A stretch of 64,000 nucleotides of DNA, taken from Coniferiporia sulphurascens (lineage: Eukaryota; Basidiomycota; Agaricomycetes; Hymenochaetales; Hymenochaetaceae). A model generated the notes under the pieces. It saw nothing but the letters and a program-made list of their open reading frames with translations. It ran no database searches and was not told the origin of the DNA. The translations under genes and the position numbers were made by a program. The stretch is taken from positions 310,001-374,000 of the forward strand of contig NBBA01000020.1 of assembly GCA_002794785.1 (NCBI GenBank). Direction: 5' to 3'. Of the stretch, positions 33,578 to 44,639 are shown piece after piece; the stretch's first letter is position 1, and every line of letters starts with the position of its first letter.

Positions 33578-36500
33578 TTATTTCTTTCCTAGCACCAGGT
33601 TAGAAATACTCATATCCAGTTCTCCCTCATCTTCATTACTTCCTAATTCGGCCAGGCGGTGGATGGATTTACCGTCACTCGTGGAGGCGCTCATAGACGC
33701 AGCAGAAACTTCTGGTAGCTCAAAATAGGCACAATATTTGTTGCATTGATGCTCTGTCTCAAAGCGGTCAAATACACCAGGGATGTTTCCCATCACAAAA
33801 AGCTCCCCAAGGTCACTGAAGGCAGACAGCGTAAGTCAGTGAATTCGGTAAAACTATCCCTTCCTATGCACGGATTTGTCATTATCTGTGGGTCAGTCAA
33901 GAGGGTCATACTCCCTAAATGCATTGTCAGACCAGTATCTAATCCATATCGGTGACGGCTTACCTTGAAAGTCTGATATGAAAGCCAGCTTCTTCATCTT
34001 CAGGTACTGGTAATGCTGTGTGCAGCACAAGAATTCTGCACAATGGATGTGCTCCTCCAATTTCAGCCAAATGGGAATTACAGTGCTACCATTGCTGATG
34101 AACTTGACAAATTGTTCCTCAATTTCCTCTTCGAGTAGAAATGCCTCCCTAGGCTGGTCCTGGCTCCAAATGGTCTCCATGGCCAGGGCTGACTTGACAA
34201 AGTGAGGGCGATAGATCGGAAAGGGGGGAGGCTGGTTCTTGAGAAGATGATGATCAATGAAGGTGTAGAACATCTTCATTAGGGAATCTGCCCAGATGAG
34301 ACACATGACCTCCATTGTCAGAGCCTCCACCTGCTTATCTCCCGCCTCTGGAATACAGTGGCCCTGGTCTGTGATCCTGAACACTTGCTTACAGCAAACT
34401 GTATCCCCAAATAGCATTGAAGGAGTCAATTTTCCAAAGCGGGCCATCTTCACGGCTCCGTACTTGATGGTAGCTGAGCGGATGGGTCTGATCAAAAGAT
34501 CTGCCCCGACTTGCTGCTTCCCAAGATACCGTTTGAGTGTATCGACATGGGGTGTATATGTGAAGGCTAAAAGCTCCTCCATAGTCAGAGAGGGACACAT
34601 GTTCACGGTTAGGGTCTTCTTGTCCAAGTCAACTGTAATAATCCAATTTGTAAGTAGCATCCTGAACTCACTGTTCGATTGAACCTACACAGATTTCTTG
34701 CAGCAGACCCGGAAACCATAGGTTGATGTGAGCGTAGGGCCAATTGTAGTAGAGCATGGTCGGGAGATGCAATAGGCGGTGGGGGTGGCACTCCATCATC
34801 CTGATGCCATTTAGAGGGTGGCGTTACAGGGTCTCTGCTTTGCTGGTAAGAGATACTACCATTGAGACATGAATATGCCACAGACAAACTTCAAGACAAA
34901 CTGGAAGAGGTCTTTTCCCATGAGTGGGAGTAAGGGGCAGGTCATCTTCCACTTCCACTATGGATCTTGCATGATGGTTATAAGCCTTTCCCTTCCCCTT
35001 CACTCTCTTTAAAGTCCAAAGCCCATATCATTAGTGGTATCCAAAAAAGCAGGGAAGTTCTGAAATGCACTTTTGAAGCGGCTCTAGTGGTAGGTCCACT
35101 CCGTCCCTTTGAGCATCCAGAAGACCCTCCATTTGGACTTCCATTCCCACCCACCAGGCCATCACCACCACCACCACCACCTAGGCCATCATCATCCGGG
35201 CCATCATCACCATCATCACCATGCCCATTTTGGGAAAGCTCTTGCTGCTCGCTCCAAACCTTGTATTCACTGTACTTCTGATTGCTGATCACAAAAAAAA
35301 TCCCAAAAGACTTGCTGGGAGGGCACAGGGTGACCAACCCATTATGACCGGAAGTGGCTGTTAAGCTCAACGGTTACGCAGTGATCGACGTCGGGGCTTC
35401 CTGATCGTCGGAACTGATGGTACGGCAATGGGGCTTCCTAGATGTCATAAGTCAAAGGTGATCGTCGATGGGTTCTTCCTGATCGACGATATAGGCATGA
35501 TAGACCTTCTGAGTGGAGTCGGGTTATGACAAAGTGATCTGTGGCACAACAACACACAGTAGACTGGTGGTAGCAGATAATGGGCTTGTATGAACAAAGA
35601 GCACAAGCTTAGGGCTTGTGCTACTGAAGTTTACATGCTTATATGCTACTCTATGTGTTTGCTACTGTAGGGTCATTGTATTAGGTTGTTTACATGGCTA
35701 TGGAAGGTCATGGAAACCCAAGGAAGGTCTTGGTAATACAGGTGAAGGTATCAGTAAGCAAAGCACATCATGATGGTGCAATATGGCGACATCATGGCAT
35801 CTTATGGTGCAAGGCGAATAAGGATGAGTAAGACAGAGAAATGGGGGAGTTGTGCTGACTGATGATGACAAAGAGGAAGTGAGTCAGCGCATTGAGGGAA
35901 AGTAAAGGAAAATTGTAACAGTGGCCCTAAACTCGGATATCAAGCATCCCATGTCTGGGCCTTCAGGTCTGCAGATGATCTCTGCATTATTGGCTTTCTT
36001 CTTCATTGTGAAGTCGTGAATACTGATTTGAGTGAACCCCTTGGAATGTTCAACCCATAAAGGGTAAAGCACCAGGTAGACAATGTTCTTCAATTCATAC
36101 TCCCCTATTTGCATGGGCATGTATTCAATAGTTTTTCGCATCTAAAGGAATTAAATTATTAGCAATCCTGAATGTAATTAATGTCCACAACTACCTCTCC
36201 TATGATGAGCTTTCTGGTCTGGCCAGCTGGTTCCCTTATCCCAAAGGCCTCGATGGTGAAAAGTGAGCTGGTTCTGGCATAGGAGTCCCTAAGCATCTGG
36301 TCCTGGACCTCTTTGTATTCAGAGTGTTCAGGGGTGTAGCCATTGGCGAACACCAGCCTAGACTGCGCCCACCTCATGGATGGACTAGGAGAAGGGCCTT
36401 GGAAACGCACCCCTAGTACATTCAAATCTGGCCCTGTCCCATCCTGATTCTGTAAGGAATATGAGGTAAATAATCTTTAGTGGGCCCTGGTAGAGAAAAA

Positions 36501-37038
36501 TTATGCACTGCATGCACACCATACTGTGAGTGACTTGGTATAGTAACTGGCGGGGGCATGGACATCTGGGAAGACCCTGCTCCAGCCGCCCCTGAAAGGC
36601 CCTGAACCATCGCCCTTGATTCTGAGCATAATAAATTTATTAATTGCATATATGCTGCTAGTATACTTCCAGAAGGTACTGACCTCCACGCTGTCCAGCA
36701 GCAACCTGTTTTCTAACCAGTGCTGTCTGGGGCCCAGGTGCACTCCCTTCCCCTCTTACATCTAAGGGATTGGAATTGCATTAGAAGGTAGGCTAGACAT
36801 AACAGGATTTTACAATGTACCCACCTCTGGTATCTCCTCGCAAGATGGTGGTAGGCTTGCTGCTGTAGTAGTCCATACAAGACCGACACACCATATGCAC
36901 AACATTCACATCATGCTTGTCCCCAAGCCAATGGAACTTGTAAGTAGAGGGAAACTGTACATCACATTTTTCACAAGTCTTTAAACACTGTGTGCTTTTT
37001 GTGAAGGAAGCAGCAATGATTAGGGGAGGCTCAGACAT
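33578..37038 (-). pseudogene. Alpha-kinase gene with N-terminal zinc-finger-like exon, split by a solo LTR
   Basis: Exon 1 (from 37038) has Cys pairs C-x2-C and C-x2-C (CEKC, CRSC), followed by DYYSSKPTT. Low-complexity and conserved middle exons follow, for example VRFQGPSPSPSMRWAQSRLV. The kinase part has NWIITVDLDKKTLTVNM, AFLLEEEIEEQFVKFISNG and then, across a 47-nt intron, DFQG joined to LLTDPQIMTNP. These last two are the hallmark of the alpha-kinase (MHCK/eEF2K) family. The C-terminus has VFDRFETEHQCNKYCAYF, the zinc-binding end of the domain. A chromovirus solo LTR (35359-35920) interrupts a coding exon at its GCCAC site. One exon junction near 34660-34690 is unclear. The gene is probably cargo of the TIR element; its role there is unknown. 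Confidence 0.75.
35354..35925 (-). mobile_element. Solo LTR of the chromovirus with TSD GTGGC
   Basis: The LTR (35359-35920, 562 bp) has TGTTA/TAACA ends and matches the LTRs at 13883 and 20844, with internal differences around 35450-35540. It is flanked by GTGGC at 35354-35358 and 35921-35925. Removing it and one GTGGC copy keeps the alpha-kinase reading frame open across the site, so it is a late insertion that lost its internal part by LTR-LTR recombination. Confidence 0.93.
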
Positions 37039-37560
37039 TGCCCCAGGTAGAACTTTTTGGCTGACTCGGAGACGAGACGCTCATCCCATTCCACTCCTTC
37101 AGTCTATTTGTACCCAATATACTAAGCGATTTATATTGATTGGTCCCCTGCATTCTTATTGATTTCTCCCTCATGCATGTTTTCTCGTTAACCCTCAACT
37201 TAAGAGTCACTCAGGCCATATGTTTATGCTTTTGTTGGTCCAAAAGATTGCCCATCATAGAAGCAAAGTGGCTTGCCATCAAGAAGCTCTATTCATTTTC
37301 GGCTTCCCATACATATACATATTATATATATAGAAGTATAATACAAAATTGTCTTGGTAATCTGTGCTTATGGCATATAGGTACTGTACAGTTGCTTGCC
37401 TTTCACGTGACCTATGCAGCACCCCAGTTACTGTGACCAACGGTGACAGATTAACTGAGAGCGTTTTTATACTATTTATATTTATTGTCCTCCATTCCTC
37501 CGGGGTCCCGCTCAATTTGATTGGCCCCATCAGCGGGCTCCAATTCGACACAGCCATAAC
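37039..37560. other. Right subterminal region of the 12-kb element
   Basis: Contains the right subterminal motif (on the minus strand ttggagcccgctgatggggc, about 37520-37540) shared with the 24530-25161 element. It probably also holds the promoter of the alpha-kinase gene. No other gene is seen. Confidence 0.5.
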
Positions 37561-37586
37561 GAAGCTGATGCCAAGTTGTTGCCATA
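37561..37586 (-). repeat. Right terminal inverted repeat of the 12-kb element
   Basis: An exact inverted copy of 25619-25644, followed by the CTAAAC duplication at 37587-37592. Confidence 0.92.
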
Positions 37587-37604
37587 CTAAACTGGATTAT
37601 TAGG

Positions 37605-37845
37605 GATACCGATGACGTTCGCATGGCTTCCTCACTTGCAACTGGAATGCTTGTACAATATATTACGAATTGCGTCGCTTGCCTCGTACTTGCCTTCATA
37701 CGCTCCTGGGCCTTAATGCAAAGTTCCGGCCCTCATGATCATTCAGACATTCTCACATATCGCACCGGGCCACTTGTGAACGCAGAGCGTGAACAAACTG
37801 CAGTCGCTGCGACACTTGACGGCCACACATTGCGCAGTGTGGCTG
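37605..37845 (+). pseudogene. STE6/MDR-type ABC transporter gene, next exon (decayed)
   Basis: After the acceptor ttattag the frame continues the left part directly: DTDDVRMASSLATGMLVQYI, then VACLVLAFIRSWAL. This is the expected next membrane segment after GGLMAKFNR at 25605. Further on GPLVNAEREQTAVAAT is also a conserved exporter stretch. Homology fades after about 37840 and the frame is disturbed, so the gene is truncated as well as interrupted. Confidence 0.7.
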
Positions 37846-38181
37846 GAGCACTTGTCATCTCACGTGCAATGCTAACGAGCGCAGTAGACGGCGGGAGGGT
37901 ATCGTTCGTAAGTGGGAAGGTTAGATGCGGAGTGCGTGTGAGGCGAGGCGAGCCGTTGCCGCGTCGTTAGTCACTGCGCGATCGAGTGCGCGATTGTGGC
38001 TCACGCGTTTTCATTGCGACGGCGACCACGACGGCGAGGGAGCACAAGCACGAAAAGGTCCCGGTAACCGACATCTCTGAGACATACATGCGGTCATTCA
38101 GTGCCAGGAAACCAGTATTTTTACTCATCATACCGGAATACATTGACGCTTACAAAGTCACTTTCACGCACTACAGTCGTT

Positions 38182-39790
38182 TCAAATCTTCAATAACAAT
38201 TCAAACTCAGTGTGAAAAGGAATATAATGAGTATCTGTAAACGCGAGTTGGATCTCTCCGAGGTCGACTTTTTGAAGGATCAGCTCGCCGCAGCCTCGAC
38301 CGCCCACAGACCCGGAAACCTAAGAAAGAAAATAACGGTCAGAAAACTCGCGAAACATCTGCTCTGGTACTTCTCGTCTCCTCTCCTCCCCGACACCATC
38401 CACGATCCCCTACACCTGCACGCGTGCGTTGACGTCCTCCAGGTCCAGTCCGAAACCACCGTCGGTCGCTTTACCTTCGCTCGGGCCGCACGAGGATGCA
38501 CCAATCGGCGTCACAGGGCCGGTCGTCGGGGCCAGCGTCGACCTGGACACCGCGAGCGACGGGACGATCTGAACGACGTCCCGCGCTCGTGGTGTCAAAC
38601 CCTGTGACGCATCCTCGAGCGCCCGCGTGAGGGCGAGCGATACATTGGAGGCGGATGGCGACGTGGGTGACGACATTGACGGCCGACAGACGGGGAGCGC
38701 GGTCGAGATGCGTGGGGGGTTCGGTCGGGTGCGCTTGGACTTGGCCACTGACGCTGCCATGGGATACGTTGCAGCGCGTCGGGTGTTCGGACGCACGGCG
38801 GGTCGGGCGTCGGGGCAGACGGCGGAGAGGCTTGACTCGGGCTGCGGCTCGGTGCGCGTGTCAATCTGCGGGCGAGGCGGAATCCGAGACTCAGGCAAGA
38901 CCGGCTCCTGGACGACCGTAGGCACGTACTCCTCAGGCGTGGCATTCACCCACCTCCACCCTCTCCACTGCCTGCACCTCCCTCACGTTCAAACGAGCTG
39001 CGCCTGTGGCGGATACGTCAGCCTTCTTGTTCGTCACGAATGTCTTACTGAGGCTGGGCCAATCCTTCCTCCGGGAACCACCTTCCCGGCCCGTGGCGCG
39101 GTCCAGGCAAGCAGAGAGCACCGCGTCGACGAGGCCAATCGCCACAAGGGATACTACCCTGCTCACCCGACTACGCCACGAGCGCGGGTTCGCCGGGCGC
39201 GACACGAGCTTGCGGCTGGGCTTCACCGTGAAGACGGCGTCGATGCCCCCCACGACAGGGTGCACGGACGCGTCCCACTCGTCCGGGACAACTGCGGTCG
39301 GGTCGAGGAGGATGTTCTTGTCGATCTCGGCGACCTTGGTCATCGGGCGGAGGAAGGGCGCGTGGTGGCTCGGGAGTTTGTAGGTGCGTGCGGCGATGGC
39401 GGACCAGTCGACAGTGCTGAAGAACGGGTGTGCCCTGATTCCGTCGAGGCCAATCCTGTCGTCCGGGTGCAAGTCGAGGAGCCTTCGCAAAAGGTGCTTC
39501 GCGGTGCGGTCGACGTCGAACCCTGTGGGTACATACCATTCGCCATCGCACACGGCGAGTGTTAGCTCCCTGAGATCACGCTGAGGGAAAGGACGTCTCC
39601 CGAAGAGCAACTCATAGAAGATGACACCGACAGAGTAGATGTCAACTCCAAATGAGTAATACTCTCCACGATGCACCTCCGGTGCAACGTAACCTACCGT
39701 CCCGCATGTGGACCTTGTCATAGGCGAGTCGATTGTCGCCGTCCGGAGTCCTCGCCTGCCCACAGGTTCGGCGTCGCGACCAAGGTAATT
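38182..39790 (-). pseudogene. Serine/threonine protein kinase gene, only C-lobe and tail visible
   Basis: The main frame (39763 to 38933) starts in the activation segment: STCGTVGYVAPEVHRGEYYS with the APE motif, then DIYSVGVIFYELLFGRRPF. Next come the later C-lobe helices (LLDLHPDDRIGLDGIRAHPF) and a basic, Ser-rich tail. A Pro/Ser/Thr-rich stretch follows in another frame (38949 to 38416), and a last exon (38319 to 38182) after a 96-nt intron. The N-lobe, HRD loop and DFG motif are not visible upstream. A hinge-like [11 protein letters not shown] lies at about 39815-39850 in another frame. High GC content resembles SMC3. Either a decayed kinase or one with introns I cannot resolve. Confidence 0.6.
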
Positions 39791-39934
39791 GTTGACGCTG
39801 CATTAAAGTAGTGCCCCGCCGTTGAGCATGTACTCGTGCTGATGCGCACCGGAAAGCCTGTCTCGTGGACGCAAGGACGCGACAAATGGTGGCATGAAGA
39901 GGCGGCCCGCGTGCAGGCGTACTGTCCGGCCAAA

Positions 39935-41860
39935 AATCTTATCTCAGAAACGAAACTAAGATAACATTACGAGAGAGAATACGACATCCAATTAGCACAC
40001 GTGCAGCGAGAGATGACAAGTCCATGAAGGATGGCAATTAATGTCAAAAGCATGTACGTAAGAAGAATGAAGAGCGAATGACATCGTGCGTAGCGAGGGA
40101 CGACAAAGGAATTCAAGAGTGTAAAAGTCAGCGTCTATTAGCAAGACGAGTCTCAGCGAATCAGAAAACGAGAACGTCAGCGCATCACGTAGAAACTATT
40201 ACACACTACAGCTGAGCCGAATTCCGGCACGAAATAGAACATCTAAACAGAAGCGGAGCGGCAAGTTCCGATGACAAAAACTAACTATAAAAGGAAGGTT
40301 AGGACAAACGTAGTAAAAAGGGGTTGAGATTTGGTTTATACTTTATTAGTAATGCTACTTTAGACCCTGAATTTTGTCCCCATAGGACCCTCTACCTATC
40401 GGTATCGGGAATTATGCAGCAACACGCGACAGAATTTGTGTCTCAGTCGGTCGTTGCTGAGCCCGACACCAAATAGGCAGCTGGATTGTGCAAGCGTGTG
40501 AGTATTCACTACATATCCAGTATCAAATCAAGGGTTGGGCAGGTCAGAACACCGTGTTTCGAAAAAAAATGAACGGCAGTTCATAAGAAAATTTGTGATA
40601 ATTATACACGATCAAGTCACCAGGGCACATTCTTAGCGGACTTTTCACTACGGCACTGTTCAGGGCTTCGCTAGCAAAGTGGCCCACGAGAAGTAGCTTT
40701 GGGTCATCCATTTTTAGCAGCCTCTACGTTTCACAGGAGCTGCGAAGCACACATACGGATTATATTTACAGGCTCAACATAGCTTTTAACCACCACTAGT
40801 ACGGTTAAGTCAGCGGCAGGGCATTGTGATGTGCTTTATCGTTTGCTGCAAGTTGATAGGATAGGTAGCAGATATCCGGGAGCGACGCCTTGTGCGCTTG
40901 GTGGAGGCTCATCTCGATATTACTAAATTTTCGATGTCACTACCGCGATTTGAGCGTTCTATCATATTTCATCTTACAGTATGATGAAACATGATCGAAC
41001 GTCTGATAACAAGGAACGAATCCAACCAACGCAGTCCCGTACTAGCTCCGAGTCGGAGGACACTGCCATAGTAGAGTAGTGATTTATATCAACGCTGCTT
41101 GGGAAGCCAGACTCGGACAAGCAATGGATGCTCCACTATTCGGCTGTGCTTTAAGGGGTCCGGCGGAACTTCCAGTCTTCAAATGAAACGCAGTGCACTC
41201 ATATATCTCAATGACTTGATTAGCAATGTACATGATATTAGTACAAAAGGGATGCCATTAATGATAGGGCCAGCTGCGCTGGCGGGGCCCAATGCCTTTC
41301 TTAATGGTGACCTTATAGCTGTATATCCCCATACCCACCTGTAGGTGTAAATGTTGCAAAACCTTGATATTGACCGGTCCTTGCTCTTTATTTACCTGTC
41401 CTTGACGTCTGGTCCTCGAAGTTTGACCCCGCACTCAGCTCCTTGGTCCGGCCTGCCATGGTTAACTCATGCTCCCCGTCGTTTATGACATTCGTACAGA
41501 GCTACGCTATTGCGTACGAATACCCCCCCCCGGATGGGCGCGATCGTCCGTGCTGGAAAGGGAACTTGCAATGTAAAGAAAGGGATGCGCCCAGATAAGA
41601 ATTGCGTATCACCGCTCCGTGATGTAAATCTTATCCCCAGTATTATCTACACATCTATTTACATTATGTTTGATTAAGCCAAAAATTTACAGAGTGTAGC
41701 AAGTGCATACCATGACTATCATCTTGCTTATTCTTTGCAAAGCAGATGTGCTCAGATGCCCAGCAGGCTCAGAGACAGAGACTGAAGTGAGAACTGATGT
41801 AATCAATATTCTCCAGCCTATACACTATGAGGGGCTATGCATTATGAGAGTGATACATTA
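39935..41860. other. Spacer without recognisable genes
   Basis: No gene is supported. A block at 40355-40420 is shared with 10606-10660. A short motif at 41267-41283 (gggccagctgcgctggc) is shared with 24517-24532. The rest shows nothing I can name. Confidence 0.4.
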
Positions 41861-41869
41861 TGAGAGGTT

Positions 41870-42095
41870 TGACTGTATATCATGGTGAGGTGAGAATGGG
41901 GCGACAGCGGCGAATACTCTCCCTGAAAATGACGGAAGACAGCGAGAAGCTGAGAAGTCGGATCGCGCACGGAGACCGTCTATTGCGCCTCGGTCTCCTC
42001 TAAACCGAGCAAACAAAACAATTCGGAACCGGAACCTCGCGCAAACAATAGCACAAGACAGAAGGTAATATAGAATAAAATTGTGGTAAAAAGGA
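41870..42095 (-). pseudogene. SMC3 last-exon and 3' UTR relic (unit 5)
   Basis: The predicted last SMC3 exon is represented at 41980-41997 and would read ETEAQ and a stop on the minus strand. The 3' UTR and the 3' part of the last intron flank it. Confidence 0.65.
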
Positions 42096-42261
42096 AGCTC
42101 TCGTCTTACTGTGACGAAACTAGCCATAAATCGTCGCAATGAGCCTTTGCACATACCGGTCGAACTGGCAGTTACAGCAGCAGAGAAACAGGGAAAATGA
42201 GCGGCGGTGTGTGTATGGGGTTGTACCGTCTAAGATTCATCACCATGGCAGGAAGGTTGAC

Positions 42262-44069
42262 TCAAACCTCCTGCCCCACTAGCACCCCAGATTGGAAATT
42301 GATAGTAGATAATGAGACCTGAACCTGCCTATGTGCCGCCGTTTTCCGTAAGTTCAGAACAATCCGGACTGTAATCACGGATTGCAGGATTCGTTGTAGT
42401 CTGTAGAAATCATCAGACTTTTCAGAATGTCAAGGATTAGAACATAATTATCTCACTCAAAAAGAAGGGAATGATATTGTCCCTGAGAAGTATGTCAGCA
42501 ATTGAGCACCTAAAAGATGGGGTAAATCAAGTATGTAAAGATACTAACGCTTGACGACCTTTCTTTGAACCAAACTACAAAGTTCGCCGTTGACAAAGCT
42601 GTTTAGGTTTCGTCAGGCAACTTTAGCAAACTTCTCGAAAGAACCGAACGTCTCAGTTACCGAAAAGAAAGAGGAAGTACAGCGCTCCTAAAAATAGCTA
42701 TTACTTCTAACCACCGGCCTTGGTACAATACCAGTACTCACCGTCTCTGTAAAACACCGCCATGAGGCCATATCCAAGCATATTTTCGCGCCCTTACTAG
42801 ATGTCAGTTAATGACACACGAAGGAACGTAAGCCGTACGTACAATGCGTAATACCCTTCCAAAACGTCAGGATCATAATTACTACGGCCAGTACGTCAGA
42901 GCGAATAGTAGGGCTGATGATAAAGGAGCTGATTTTACCACACTCAAAAATCATTTGAAGGAGAAATTCCATATAGGCAGAACCGGGTTCAGCATGGAGT
43001 AACATTGTACATGAAGGAAGGCCTTGTATGGGTACAACTGAGAATATTCTTAGTTTTTCACGTTTTAAGACAGTGCTGTCACTCACCGTTTTCAGGATTA
43101 TCAACGAACATAATCGTAGTTGTCACTTGAATAGTTAAACCTACCTTTTCGGAATTAAATGTATCGATAAATATATCAATTTTGATAAGAAATAGACAAG
43201 CTTAGTTCTCACAAAAAGCAAGGTCCCCAAAAGGTAGGCTATGCGGCGTGATCCGTTCCATAATGCTATCACACGAAGCGATACGATCACTGTAGGCAAC
43301 AGGATGTCAGATTGTGAACGTATAGACGGGATCGTTTTGAAGTCAAGGAAAAGGCGTAAAATATACCTTCGGCAACGATGGCACCACCTATGGCAGCATC
43401 TAACAAAAGTTAGCTGCTATTCCTTCCATTGAACAGATTGTGACACACATATGTACGATTCGCTCAACTGTTTACATTGCTGTATTTACCATTAGTCTTG
43501 AAGACGCAAGGATTGTTTGATGGAGTTGCACTCACATGTATATCCAAGGAATACCCGAAGACATCTTCAATGGTAACGCAGCCAATTAGAAAAGGCCTCA
43601 GAAGCAATGATGATGTTAACAAACTAATAATGAGCGTCAGTGCAGAGACTATAAGCCCTATATATCTCGTCAAAAAGAAAAGAATTTTCGTGCTATTCCA
43701 ACCAGAACACCAAACGAATTCAATCTAAACGAAAAGTATCTCAGTTAATGTCAGCATATACGCAAGGGAAAAAGAATGAGAAAACCTCATCGCCTATGGT
43801 AATCAGCCAATCATATGTCTAATAAAAGAGGTATTAAGGCAAACCTGGAAGTAACGGTTTGAAACCCACTCACAGTTAATCCGATGCCGGCTACTGAAGA
43901 TAGCATGCGTTGATAGGGATCAAGTCATTTGAGGCAGAAATGACCATTCACCTGCGGCATACTTGGAGTCAACTGTGAACGGTCGAGCCTCGATATAGTG
44001 CGGGAAAATGCTCACCTGCCAGTGGGCCTCCCAGACTTCGCCTGCATAACTAAGAGTTTCGACTACCAT
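42262..44069 (-). pseudogene. DUF6533-type membrane protein gene, copy 5
   Basis: Exon 1 reads MVVETLSYAGEVWEAHWQ with a two-codon expansion. The central exon has TRYIGLIVSALTLIISLLTS and then CVTIEDVFGYSLDIH. The 3' end encodes VITVRIVLNLRKTAAHRQVQ. A one-base deletion near 42286 shifts the tail to an early TGA at 42262. The TM3-TM4 part (GTLLFVRTKLVYFLS) is open. The tail defect may be mild because the lost part is polar and variable. TATA at 44151-44160. Confidence 0.6.
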
Positions 44070-44150
44070 CTCACTGTACGCTGCTGAAGGTTTTGAGTCT
44101 TTGCGAGAGGAGAAGAGGGGGACGATGTACGGAGACGAAACATGAGAAAG

Positions 44151-44160
44151 CTTATATAGC
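44151..44160 (-). promoter_or_regulatory. TATA box of DUF6533 copy 5
   Basis: The minus strand reads gctatataag at the conserved position. Confidence 0.55.
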
Positions 44161-44495
44161 CGTCGAGTTGGACTATTCTTCGACATCAAGGGGGCGACAC
44201 ATATTTGTCACTCACTATAGGGCAGTGATTAGATCAATGTGTGAATGTGAAACCGGGAATCTTTTGTCCTCACCATGACTTCCGGAAACTTGAAGCTCAT
44301 GTATCATTGACTACGAACCTTAAAACCCTTAAAAGGTCCCTCAGGCTCATACTAGGAAGGCTGCCCTACTAAGCTGACTTGGATGTAACCCCGCCCACTT
44401 TTTCGCGGGCCTTTCCCACTACTTGATGATCTATAGGGCAAGCCAGACACTTATTCCTATCCTCGGACACCCGCAGTTATGGAGCGCTGGGTTAG

Positions 44496-44624
44496 TGGGG
44501 CTATGCTTCGTGACCCGAAGGAATACCCGAATCCGGATGAAATCATCCCCGAACGATGGTTGGCAGAGAAGGTGGCAAATCTCCGCTGAACCCTACCAAG
44601 ATAGCATTCGAGGTTGGAATATGA
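44496..44624 (+). pseudogene. Isolated cytochrome P450 exon (unit 5)
   Basis: Reads AMLRDPKEYPNPDEIIPERW and then LAEK before a deletion shifts the frame. The P-E-R-W motif is intact here, the best match to the P450 PERF signature in the window. No partner exons are seen. Confidence 0.72.
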
Positions 44625-44639
44625 TAAGTAAAAGAGTTG

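Larger units (their letters stand above)
25619..37586. mobile_element. 11,968-bp TIR element carrying integrase-like, alpha-kinase and two unknown genes
   Basis: The ends are exact 26-nt inverted repeats (25619-25644 and 37561-37586, outer part TATGGCAACAACTTGGCATC). They are flanked by the 6-bp duplication CTAAAC and sit inside an intron of a STE6-type gene. Subterminal motifs are shared with the 24530-25161 element. Contents: unknown gene A (minus, 26406-28918), unknown gene B (plus, 30254-31508), an rva_4-type DDE integrase-like gene (minus, 31535-33285) and an alpha-kinase gene (minus, 33578-37038). Two later insertions are nested in it: an AT-rich island (28925-30240) and a chromovirus solo LTR (35359-35920). 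I infer that the integrase-like protein is the transposase. I know of no described element with this gene set, but I could not search. Confidence 0.85.

Noticed and set aside
38627..39565. 312-codon plus-strand ORF, GC-rich
   Set aside because: It is the shadow of the kinase frame on the minus strand, which carries recognisable APE and C-lobe motifs.
40214..40232. Sequence resembling an EcoRI cDNA adaptor (gaattccggcacga)
   Set aside because: It has an extra base compared with the usual adaptor and lies within continuous genomic-looking sequence. Chance similarity is likely.
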